The translations under genes were made by a program, and so were the position numbers. From Lewinellaceae bacterium (lineage in GTDB: Bacteria > Bacteroidota > Bacteroidia > Chitinophagales > Saprospiraceae), in assembly GCA_020636375.1 (NCBI GenBank), contig JACJXZ010000010.1, positions 1 through 64,000 of the forward strand: DNA of 64,000 nucleotides. The letters are read 5' to 3'. Below are positions 20,169 to 26,927 of this stretch, piece after piece. A model generated the notes under the pieces. The model was not told where the DNA came from and searched no databases. It worked only from the letters and a program-made list of their open reading frames with translations. Position 1 is the stretch's first letter. Each line of letters starts with the position of its first letter.

Positions 20169-20806
20169 TTGTCTTTTCTATTTAGAAAGTACCTTGCAGT
20201 TTTTTCTTCGACTTTATCAGGCGAAGCCCCTTCTCCTGTAAGCCTATCAGCCCATGGGCGCCCCGGATGAATAATATCCCAGTCTGATTTTGCCTGGTTA
20301 TAGCGCCCTTTCCCAGGGTCATGATTGCCAAAGCCATCGATTTCTGTGTTCCAAATAGGTTTGTAATGCCTGATCAGGGCTGCTTCTACTGTGCCAATCA
20401 AATTACTTCCTGTTCCTTCCAGGATCATAAACCGGCAACGAAAATCGTCGATGTTTAGATTATTTGCATGATCTACGCTTCGGGCATGTTCACGTAATCT
20501 GTTGTATAGTTCAGTACTCTTCTTGTCAATTTCATTTTCGAGCCGGGCTTGCCTCCAGCCACGAGGTACAGCTTTTCCAACGTAAATGGGCAGAGAAAAT
20601 TCTATCCTGTTTCGATTGGCTAATTCTAAGTATAGTTTGTTTTTTCCAATGTAGTAAATAGCATATACGCCAGTTCCGTGAAATTTTGCTGAGGGTGGCA
20701 GTTCCGTAACTGGTGTTCCATTAAAAAACCGGATTGTGTCCTTGATTATTTCCTCAAAGGCGTTCGACCTGAAAACATGATCGTCACGGTTAAATTTTCC
20801 TATCAT
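20165..20806 (-). CDS. Eco29kI-family GIY-YIG restriction endonuclease
   Basis: A 213-residue endonuclease. GVYAIYY (Tyr 48) and PIYVGKA (Tyr 75) are the GIY and YIG halves; RLREH supplies Arg 103 and His 107; TVEAALIRH gives Glu 141; WNTEIDGFGNHDPGKGR gives Asn 153. As I recall the Eco29kI active site (Tyr 49, Tyr 76, Arg 104, His 108, Glu 142, Asn 154), every residue is matched with an offset of one. Eco29kI cuts CCGC^GG. The gene precedes its methyltransferase in a four-base overlap. Low GC sets it apart from the surrounding chromosome. The family is near certain; the recognition site is inferred. Confidence 0.92.
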   Translation of the reverse strand: MIGKFNRDDHVFRSNAFEEIIKDTIRFFNGTPVTELPPSAKFHGTGVYAIYYIGKNKLYLELANRNRIEFSLPIYVGKAVPRGWRQARLENEIDKKSTELYNRLREHARSVDHANNLNIDDFRCRFMILEGTGSNLIGTVEAALIRHYKPIWNTEIDGFGNHDPGKGRYNQAKSDWDIIHPGRPWADRLTGEGASPDKVEEKTARYFLNRKDK

Positions 20807-20888
20807 TAGCTACCCTTTCTTTTCCAGGCAGCTAAAATAACCAATATCGGATAGAAAATGAATTCTTAAACAAAATTGATGTTGCACT

Positions 20889-21131
20889 CTACTGATACCT
20901 TTTATACACCTTATCAATCGCCCCCGCCAGCTTGTGGTCCTTTTCCGTTACCTTACCGCCCGCATCGTGCGTATTCAGGGCGAAGCTGACGGTGTTATAC
21001 ACGTTGTGCCAGTCCGGATGGTGCTGCATCTTTTCGGCATGGAAGGCCACTTCGGTCATGAAGGCGAAGGCTTCGGTGAAATCCTTGAATTTGAAGGTAG
21101 CTTTGAGCTGGTTGTTTTCTTCTTTCCACAT
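20889..21131 (-). CDS. Pterin-4a-carbinolamine dehydratase
   Basis: An 80-residue protein spanning the whole PCD/DCoH core: KFKDFTEAFAFMTEVAFHAEKM followed by HHPDWHNVYNTV and THDAGGKVTEKD, which carries the catalytic His-His pair and the Asp region. It dehydrates 4a-hydroxytetrahydropterin, the product of aromatic amino-acid hydroxylases, so it usually serves phenylalanine hydroxylase. No hydroxylase gene is in the window. It is divergent from the prenylquinone operon, with 196 bases between the starts; a link through tyrosine and homogentisate supply is possible. It is slightly shorter than many PCDs because it lacks the N-terminal strand. Confidence 0.9.
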   Translation of the reverse strand: MWKEENNQLKATFKFKDFTEAFAFMTEVAFHAEKMQHHPDWHNVYNTVSFALNTHDAGGKVTEKDHKLAGAIDKVYKRYQ

Positions 21132-21327
21132 GGTTAATAGTGTTTAAGTGTATTCGTGCATTTGTTGTGCCCGCCTGAAGCCTTTTGGCATAGGTGGGTG
21201 TATCTGTGTTAAGGTAATGAGATGGTAAATGTTCACAGAAAAAGAATACCTTTTGGCAGGAAAACCGATTTTGCCTGAACTACTCCCCTGGTTTGGGGTT
21301 CAATCAAAGGTAAAAACAACGCTGTGT

Positions 21328-22503
21328 ATGCCAACGCCTTCATACGACCTCGTAATTATCGGCTCCGGGCCTGCCGGCTCTACCACTGCCCGCTTCGCAG
21401 CCCGTCAGGGGCTGAAAGTGCTGCTGGTGGACAAGCGGCAGGAACTGGGCGCGCCCATACAGTGCTCGGGGGCAGTGAGCCGCCATGCGCTCGAGGAGGT
21501 AGGCGTTACGCCTGATGCGGAATTCATCCACGAGCCTATATACGGCTTCGGCATCTACAACGAGAAGGGAGACAGAACGGTTATCGACTACCGCCGGCTC
21601 AAGGCAGACGAATACGGCCCGGGAGAAGGGCAAAAGCCCCTGGGCTACGTCGTCGACCGCCGCCGCTTCGACCGCTACCTGATGACCCAGGCGGAACGCG
21701 CCGGCACGGAAGTATGGCTGAAAACGGAAGGGCTGAGCTACCGGCCCAACGGCGACGGCGGCTGCGAGGTCTTCCTGCGCCGCTTCAATCAGGACATTAC
21801 AGTAAAAGCCCGCGTGCTGGTCGGCGCCGACGGCCTCCAATCGCAGGTCGGCAAATGGGCGGGCCTGCGTACCCACATCAAGATCACCGAGCTGGCCAGC
21901 TGCCTGCAGTTCATCGTCGACCAGGTGGAAACAGAGGGGCTGCTGGAGATCATCACCGGCCACGAATGGGCGCCGGGCGGCTACGCCTGGGTATTTCCCA
22001 AAGGGCACGGCTACGCCGAGATCGGCCTGGGCGTCATTCCCACCATGACCGACAAGAATGCGCAGTGGCACCTCGACCGGTTTATCCGCCATTCTTTCTT
22101 TGAAGAGCGGTTTAAAAACTCCCGCATCCTGGAGATACAGGGCGGCGGCGTGCCTCTGGCGTCTCCGCTGCGCACCCAGTATGCCGACAACCTCATCCTG
22201 GTGGGCGACGCAGCCCGCCACGTCAATCCCATCACCGGGGGAGGGATTCATACGGCTCTGAGCGGCGGCAACATCGCGGGCAATTTTCTGGCCGATTTCC
22301 TGAATCAGGACAAACCGCCTACCGCTCAAAACCTGGAAGGCTACCAAAACCGCTGGCTGGAGGAACTGGGCAACAAGATGTGGAAACTGTACGACGTCAA
22401 AACCGAGATTTTCCGGAAGAACGACATCCGCGAGCGGGATGCCCTCCTTTACCAGACGATGGCCAGCTACTTCAGCCCCCATTCCGAATTCAAAAAAATC
22501 TGA
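21328..22503 (+). CDS. Geranylgeranyl reductase family flavoprotein
   Basis: A 391-residue FAD enzyme. LVIIGSGPAGSTTARFAARQG is the N-terminal dinucleotide fold (residues 9-28); APIQCSGAVS holds Cys 46, equivalent to the conserved Cys of archaeal geranylgeranyl reductases; VGDAARHVNPITGGGIHTAL is the C-terminal flavin-ribityl motif. It should saturate double bonds of geranylgeranyl chains, giving phytyl-PP or a partly reduced form. The start at 21328 places the Rossmann strand right after the Met; upstream codons are unrelated. Six bases separate it from the ferredoxin gene, a pairing also seen in methanogens where the ferredoxin is the electron donor. First gene of the prenylquinone operon. 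Confidence 0.92.
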   Translation: MPTPSYDLVIIGSGPAGSTTARFAARQGLKVLLVDKRQELGAPIQCSGAVSRHALEEVGVTPDAEFIHEPIYGFGIYNEKGDRTVIDYRRLKADEYGPGEGQKPLGYVVDRRRFDRYLMTQAERAGTEVWLKTEGLSYRPNGDGGCEVFLRRFNQDITVKARVLVGADGLQSQVGKWAGLRTHIKITELASCLQFIVDQVETEGLLEIITGHEWAPGGYAWVFPKGHGYAEIGLGVIPTMTDKNAQWHLDRFIRHSFFEERFKNSRILEIQGGGVPLASPLRTQYADNLILVGDAARHVNPITGGGIHTALSGGNIAGNFLADFLNQDKPPTAQNLEGYQNRWLEELGNKMWKLYDVKTEIFRKNDIRERDALLYQTMASYFSPHSEFKKI

Positions 22504-22509
22504 CGCCTT

Positions 22510-22710
22510 ATGCCCAAAAAAGATCCCGTCATCTTTTTCATCGGCTGGAACGCCTGCATCAATTGCGGTGCCTGTGTAGCCATCTGCCCCCAGGATGCCG
22601 GCTTCATCAGCCCCTTCGATACTATTGCCGTCGACCGGCCCTGCGACATTGCCTGCTTGTTGTGTGAAGACATCTGCCCGGTAAGCACCATTACCCATAA
22701 ACCGGCTTAA
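22510..22710 (+). CDS. Small dicluster 4Fe-4S ferredoxin
   Basis: A 66-residue ferredoxin with two cysteine clusters: C16-x2-C19-x2-C22-x3-C26-P, and C45-x3-C49-x2-C52-x3-C56-P. The second cluster has one extra residue between its first two cysteines. The protein is basic and hydrophobic at its start (PVIFFIGWNACINCGACVAI). It lies between the reductase gene (6 bases upstream) and the VTE3-like gene (10 bases downstream), so cotranscription is nearly certain. The likely job is to give electrons to the geranylgeranyl reductase; no ferredoxin reductase is in the window. Confidence 0.92.
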   Translation: MPKKDPVIFFIGWNACINCGACVAICPQDAGFISPFDTIAVDRPCDIACLLCEDICPVSTITHKPA

Positions 22711-22720
22711 ACCACCATCC

Positions 22721-23632
22721 ATGCGACTGATCCAACACAAAAAGGAAGCCTACTGGTTTTACCGCTACCTGTCCATTTTTTACGACAAGCTGGTCAACCC
22801 GCTGTTCTGGACGAAGCGCATGCGGGATGAGGCCCTGGAGCTGGGGCAACTGCAGGAGCCCGGCCTGAAGATCATCGACGTCGGCTCCGGCACGGGCTTT
22901 ACCACCGAGGGCATCGTCCGGCTGGCTTCCGCAGAGCAGGTCACCTGTGTGGACCAGAGCCCGCACCAGATGGCGAAGGCAAAGAAAAAGGAGGCGCTCC
23001 AGGGTTGCGCGTTTCAGCTGGGCGACGCGGAAAATATCCCCTTCGGCACCGACGCGTTCGACCGCTACGTCTCCGCCGGCAGCATCGAATACTGGCCCAA
23101 TCCGCAGCGGGGCATCAACGAGGCCTACCGGGTCGTCAAACCGGGCGGCATCGCCCTGATGATCGGGCCGCTGGAGCCGGAGAACGCCATCGCCCGCTTC
23201 ATGGCCAACACCTGGATGTTGTTCCCCAAAGAAGAAGAGTACCTGCACTGGTTCCGGGAGGCGGGCTTTCATGATATTAAGATGCGCTATGTGAAACCCC
23301 ACTGGGTGACCGGAAGGGGAGAATATGGCATTGCCATTTCCGGCGTCAAGCCGCAGGCAGGCCTGTCGCCGGCGGCAATGCATGCGCCGGTGGAGGAAAC
23401 TGCAGAGGAGATGACCGCCGGCCGTTGGCTGCAACTGGCCGGGCGGGTGCTCATCGGCTCCCTGGCCGGGTTTGTCTTCATACCGGCGGCCCTGTTCGGG
23501 TACCTGCGCCGGGCCTTCAGCAGCCAGGAGGATGTGCCGGAGGAGTACCGCGAGCGGCTGAATGGGTATCAGATTGCTGCTTTGGCGGTTATTGCAGTTG
23601 TCATTGGGCTGGTGATTTATGGGTTGAGTTGA
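22721..23632 (+). CDS. MPBQ/MSBQ methyltransferase, plant VTE3-like, membrane anchored
   Basis: A 303-residue SAM methyltransferase with motif I IIDVGSGTGFTTEGIV (residues 51-66), DQSPHQMAKAK (78-88), and DRYVSAGSIEYWPNPQRGI (114-132). From memory of Arabidopsis VTE3, these blocks and WMLFPKEEEYLHWFREAGF match it nearly word for word. Two hydrophobic helices near residues 228-250 and 283-303 would anchor it, as the C-terminal helix does in VTE3. It methylates 2-methyl-6-phytyl- or solanesyl-benzoquinol. Cyanobacteria use a different methyltransferase for this step, so the plant/archaeal type here is notable. Ten bases follow the ferredoxin stop. Confidence 0.9.
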   Translation: MRLIQHKKEAYWFYRYLSIFYDKLVNPLFWTKRMRDEALELGQLQEPGLKIIDVGSGTGFTTEGIVRLASAEQVTCVDQSPHQMAKAKKKEALQGCAFQLGDAENIPFGTDAFDRYVSAGSIEYWPNPQRGINEAYRVVKPGGIALMIGPLEPENAIARFMANTWMLFPKEEEYLHWFREAGFHDIKMRYVKPHWVTGRGEYGIAISGVKPQAGLSPAAMHAPVEETAEEMTAGRWLQLAGRVLIGSLAGFVFIPAALFGYLRRAFSSQEDVPEEYRERLNGYQIAALAVIAVVIGLVIYGLS

Positions 23633-23790
23633 TCCGGGATTTTCCGATCCCGAAACGAGACACAACCTGCCGGGTTTCCTTTGGATCCTGATAGGCACAA
23701 CCCGGCAGCGTTTATCGAAGACGCAAAACCCAGCAGGTTAAGCCAATCCTTAAATAAAATAAACCAGTCAAGTCTATACAAATATACAGT
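23633..23790. other. Gap in the prenylquinone operon with palindromic element B
   Basis: 158 bases between the two methyltransferase genes, half of it the element at 23664-23739. No terminator with a T-tract is seen, so read-through into the second half of the operon is likely, but an own promoter cannot be excluded. Confidence 0.55.
23664..23739. repeat. Palindromic element B, short copy
   Basis: AACCTGCCGGGTTT (23664-23677) and AAACCCAGCAGGTT (23726-23739) are inverted ends with one mismatch; CCCGGCAGCGTTTATCGAAGACG inside matches the left inner part of the copy at 11652-11807. This copy lacks the second half of the inner dyad. Confidence 0.8.
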
Positions 23791-24630
23791 ATGAACACCC
23801 TCAACCAGCGCATCCAGCACTTCTACGACCGCTCCACCGCCCTCTGGCTGGACACCTGGGGCGAACACATGCACCACGGCTACTACGGCAAAGATGGTAA
23901 AGAGCAGAAGGGCCATACCCAGGCACAGGCCGACCTAGCCCTGGAGCTGCTCCGCTGGGGCGGGGTGGAGCGGGCGGATCGCATCCTCGACGCCGGCTGC
24001 GGCGTGGGCGGCAGCGCCCGCCTGCTCGCACAGCTGTTCGATGCCGAAGTGCTGGGCTGCACCCTCAGCCCGGTACAGGCGGATCAGGGGCGGAAATACA
24101 ACGAGGCTGCCGGCCTGGAAGATAAGGTCGAGATCAGGGCACAGGACATGATGAGTTTGTCAGCCTCTGACGGGCCGTTCAACCTGGTATGGTCGATGGA
24201 GAGCGCCGAGCACATTCAGGAGAAGCAGAAGATGCTGGAGCTGTTCCATCAACTGCTGGCACCAGGAGGCCGGCTGCTGATGGCTACCTGGTTTCACCGG
24301 GCCCTTCCACCGGCGTTGAGCGGAAAAGAAAAACAACTGCTGGAGGGAATCTATCAGTACTACCACCTGCCGCCCATGGTGTCCATCCCCGAGCTGGAAG
24401 CCATGGCCGGGGCCAGCGGCTTCGGGCAGGTAAGAACGGCCGACTGGACCAACGCCGTGGCGCCCTTCTGGGGCGCCGTGATGCGGTCGGCCTTTCAATG
24501 GCGCAGCGTTAAAGGCTTGCTGAAAGCCGGTTGGCCGACGCTGAAGGGGGCCTGGGCCATGCGCTATATGATCAAAGGGTATAAGTTGGGCCTCATCCGT
24601 TTTGGCGTACTTCAAGGGCAGAAAGCATGA
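23791..24630 (+). CDS. Gamma-tocopherol methyltransferase (VTE4)-like
   Basis: A 279-residue SAM methyltransferase. It opens with FYDRSTALWLDTWGEHMHHGYY, has motif I ILDAGCGVGGSARLLA (residues 65-80), LGCTLSPVQADQG, and LVWSMESAEHI near residue 140. The C-terminal third, with ADWTNAVAPFWGAVMRSAF and later AMRYMIKGYKLGLIRF, matches remembered plant and cyanobacterial gamma-tocopherol methyltransferases block for block. In those organisms it methylates position 5 of the chromanol ring, gamma to alpha or delta to beta tocopherol. No transit or signal peptide is present. Its stop overlaps the next gene's start by four bases (ATGA). Confidence 0.9.
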   Translation: MNTLNQRIQHFYDRSTALWLDTWGEHMHHGYYGKDGKEQKGHTQAQADLALELLRWGGVERADRILDAGCGVGGSARLLAQLFDAEVLGCTLSPVQADQGRKYNEAAGLEDKVEIRAQDMMSLSASDGPFNLVWSMESAEHIQEKQKMLELFHQLLAPGGRLLMATWFHRALPPALSGKEKQLLEGIYQYYHLPPMVSIPELEAMAGASGFGQVRTADWTNAVAPFWGAVMRSAFQWRSVKGLLKAGWPTLKGAWAMRYMIKGYKLGLIRFGVLQGQKA

Positions 24631-25523
24631 ACTTCCTCATCAACTTTATCCGTTTTTCCCGTTTGCATACCGTGATCGGCACCACGCTGAGCATCCTGGC
24701 GCTCTACCTGCTGGCCCTTTCGTATTCCGGCTACCAGGATTGGCATCTGCCGGAATTGTTGCTGACGCTGGCCAGCTGTCTGGGTGCTAACATCTACATC
24801 GTCGGCCTCAACCAGGTCACCGATGTGGAGATCGACCGCATCAACAAGCCTTACCTGCCGTTGGCCTCCGGTGCCTTTTCCATGCGGACGGGCTATGTGC
24901 TGATCACGGCCTCTGTGCTCTTTTCCCTCGCCATCGCCTTTTATATCGGTAAATACCTGCTGCTGACGGTGCTGCTCAGCCTGGCACTGGGCACGGCCTA
25001 CTCCCTGCCGCCGTTCCGCCTGAAGCGCTTCACTTTCTGGGCCGCTTTTTGCATCATCGCCGTGCGGGGGCTCATCGTCAACCTGTTGCTCTTCCTGAAT
25101 TTTCACTTCATCGTCAACGGCAGGGAGAACATCCCGCCCGCTGTCTGGCTGCTGACGGGCGCCATTTTCGTGTACAGCATCGTCATCGCCTGGTTCAAGG
25201 ACATCCCCGACATGGAGGGTGACAGCAAGTATGAGATCCGAACGCTCTCCCTGCGCATCGGCGCCCGAAGAGTGTTCCTGATCGGCAATGTGCTGATCAG
25301 CCTGGTTTACATTCTCCTTGCAGCCTCCCCTTTTTTGCTGAACTTTGAGTTGAACGGAGCTATTTTTGCGGGATCGCACCTGCTGCTGCTGGCCTTGTTG
25401 TGGATCGCCAGTAAGCGGGTAGACTTGCAGCGGAAGGTTACCGTGCGGCGGTATTATCAGTTTATCTGGGTATTGTTTTTTCTGGAGTATATTACCTTTG
25501 CGGTGGCGGGGTTGATGGGGTGA
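24627..25523 (+). CDS. Homogentisate phytyltransferase (VTE2/HPT)-like UbiA prenyltransferase
   Basis: A 298-residue membrane prenyltransferase with about eight or nine helices. The first Asp-rich motif is NQVTDVEID (62-70), followed by RINKPYLPLASG; the second is KDIPDMEGD (191-199). FSRLHTVIGTTLSILALYLL at the start, TAYSLPPFRLKRFTFWAA and RGLIVNL in the middle are the HPT pattern as I remember it from Synechocystis slr1736 and plant VTE2, distinct from MenA, UbiA or chlorophyll synthase. It would condense homogentisate with phytyl-PP and decarboxylate it. It is the last gene, coupled to the VTE4-like gene and ending five bases before the convergent M42 gene's stop. Confidence 0.9.
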   Translation: MNFLINFIRFSRLHTVIGTTLSILALYLLALSYSGYQDWHLPELLLTLASCLGANIYIVGLNQVTDVEIDRINKPYLPLASGAFSMRTGYVLITASVLFSLAIAFYIGKYLLLTVLLSLALGTAYSLPPFRLKRFTFWAAFCIIAVRGLIVNLLLFLNFHFIVNGRENIPPAVWLLTGAIFVYSIVIAWFKDIPDMEGDSKYEIRTLSLRIGARRVFLIGNVLISLVYILLAASPFLLNFELNGAIFAGSHLLLLALLWIASKRVDLQRKVTVRRYYQFIWVLFFLEYITFAVAGLMG

Positions 25524-25528
25524 AAGCC

Positions 25529-26635
25529 TCACAAAAATCCCAACACATCATCTCCCTTCTTCCCCCCTTCCTCCTTATTCCACGTATGCTCAAAACGCCA
25601 GTCGTGTTTATCCAGCTGCAGCAGGGCGGCCTTGAGCAGCTCGATGCAGTGGTGGATGTCGCCCTTGTGCGCCAGCTCTATGGTCTGGTGGATGTGGCGC
25701 AGGGGGATGGATATGGCCCCGGCGATGGCGCCCCGCTTGCCGTAGCGCTGCAGGCCGGCCGTGTCGGTGCCGCCGGCGGGCAGGATTTCGGGCTGCCAGG
25801 GGATGTTGTTGGCGGTAGCGGTTTTCTTCAGGAAGTTGACCATGCGGTAGTCGGAGATGACCGAGCCGTCCATGATCTTGATGGCCGCGCCTTTGCCGAG
25901 GCGGGTGACGTATTCGTGCGACTGCGCGCCCGGCACGTCGAAAGCGATGGTCACATCCAGGGCGATGCCGAAGTCGGGGTCGATGGCGTGGGCGGAGGAC
26001 ATGGCGCCGCGCAGGCCCACTTCTTCCTGCACGGTGAAGACGCCGTAGATGTCGTAGGGCACTTGTTTATCTTTCAGCTCCCGCAGGGCTTCGAGGAGAA
26101 TAAAGACCGATACGCGGTTGTCGATGGATTTGCTGTTGACGCAGTCGCCCATCTCGATAAGGTGGCGGTCGCGGGTGATGGGGTCGCCGATGGAGACGAG
26201 GTCGGCCACCTCTTTTTTGGGCAGGCCGAGGTCGACGAAGTATTCGGTGATGGGCGTCTGCTTGTTGCGCTCATCCGGTTTCATGAGGTGGATGGGTTTG
26301 GAACCCATCACGCCGATGACGTCTTTTCTGCCGTGCACGATGACGCGCTGAGAAGTCAGCGTCTTGGGGTCGAAGCCGCCCAGGGGATGGAAGCGCAGGA
26401 AGCCGTCGTCGTCGATATGGGTGACGATAAAGCCGATCTCGTCCATGTGGGCGGCGATCATTACCTTTTTGTCGCCTGTGCCCCTTTTCAGGGTGATCAC
26501 GTTGCCCATATTGTCCACCCGCACTTCATCCACCAGGGGGCTTACCTCTTTCAGAACCAGTTCCCGGATGCGTTGTTCAAATCCGGGAGCGCCCGGCGTT
26601 TCACAGATGGCTTTGAGCAGATCGACGTTTATCAT
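25529..26635 (-). CDS. M42 family metallo-aminopeptidase
   Basis: A 368-residue cytoplasmic peptidase of the M42 (glutamyl aminopeptidase/TET) family. Metal ligands and catalytic residues are in sequence: AAHMDEIGF (His), SKSIDNRVSVF (bridging Asp), VQEEVGLRGA (catalytic Glu pair), IALDVT (Asp) and RHIHQTIE (His). Length and start match the family. Such enzymes form dodecameric tetrahedra that trim peptides from the N-terminus. It is convergent with the prenylquinone operon and divergent from the flippase gene; it is not part of either unit. Confidence 0.92.
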   Translation of the reverse strand: MINVDLLKAICETPGAPGFEQRIRELVLKEVSPLVDEVRVDNMGNVITLKRGTGDKKVMIAAHMDEIGFIVTHIDDDGFLRFHPLGGFDPKTLTSQRVIVHGRKDVIGVMGSKPIHLMKPDERNKQTPITEYFVDLGLPKKEVADLVSIGDPITRDRHLIEMGDCVNSKSIDNRVSVFILLEALRELKDKQVPYDIYGVFTVQEEVGLRGAMSSAHAIDPDFGIALDVTIAFDVPGAQSHEYVTRLGKGAAIKIMDGSVISDYRMVNFLKKTATANNIPWQPEILPAGGTDTAGLQRYGKRGAIAGAISIPLRHIHQTIELAHKGDIHHCIELLKAALLQLDKHDWRFEHTWNKEEGGKKGDDVLGFL

Positions 26636-26862
26636 AACGGGTCGTGTAGTTGTAATGGGGAAAAAAACGGTGCGAAAATACCATTATTTTGGTTGGCCGG
26701 GGAAATATTTTACGGTATTTCGCCCGGCTTTGTTCCAAAATGAAGGTAGCGGCTAAATTATTGCCTGTCCGGGGGCGAAGGGCAAGGATTTTTGCCGGAA
26801 TTCAGCAAATCTGTGGGCTTATGTCAATACGTCCGGCATAGAGGCAAGCCCGCGAATAATCA

Positions 26863-26899
26863 TTTGCCATGCAAAGATGCGCCCCTTTCCTTAACTTTG
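26863..26899 (+). promoter_or_regulatory. Candidate promoter of the flippase gene
   Basis: TAACTTTG (26892-26899) fits TAnnTTTG, with TTTG at 26863-26866 as a possible -33 element (25-base gap). It lies 28 bases before the TTG start of the flippase gene. Confidence 0.5.
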
Positions 26900-26927
26900 C
26901 CGCTAATTACAAATAACCATTACACCC

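Noticed and set aside
20165..20806. GIY-YIG protein as a UvrC-like or homing endonuclease
   Set aside because: All Eco29kI-type catalytic residues match, and the partner is a C5 methyltransferase gene in a four-base overlap.
21340..22740. Open frame antisense to the geranylgeranyl reductase and ferredoxin genes
   Set aside because: Composition and lack of motifs mark it as a codon-usage shadow.
21328..25523. Reading the operon as part of a photosynthesis or chlorophyll gene cluster
   Set aside because: No reaction-centre, bacteriochlorophyll or carotenoid gene is near, and the prenyltransferase fits homogentisate phytyltransferase better than chlorophyll synthase.
24627..25523. Prenyltransferase as MenA or 4-hydroxybenzoate UbiA
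   Set aside because: The NQVTDVEID and KDIPDMEGD motifs with RLKRFTFWAA-type text, and the neighbours, favour the homogentisate group.
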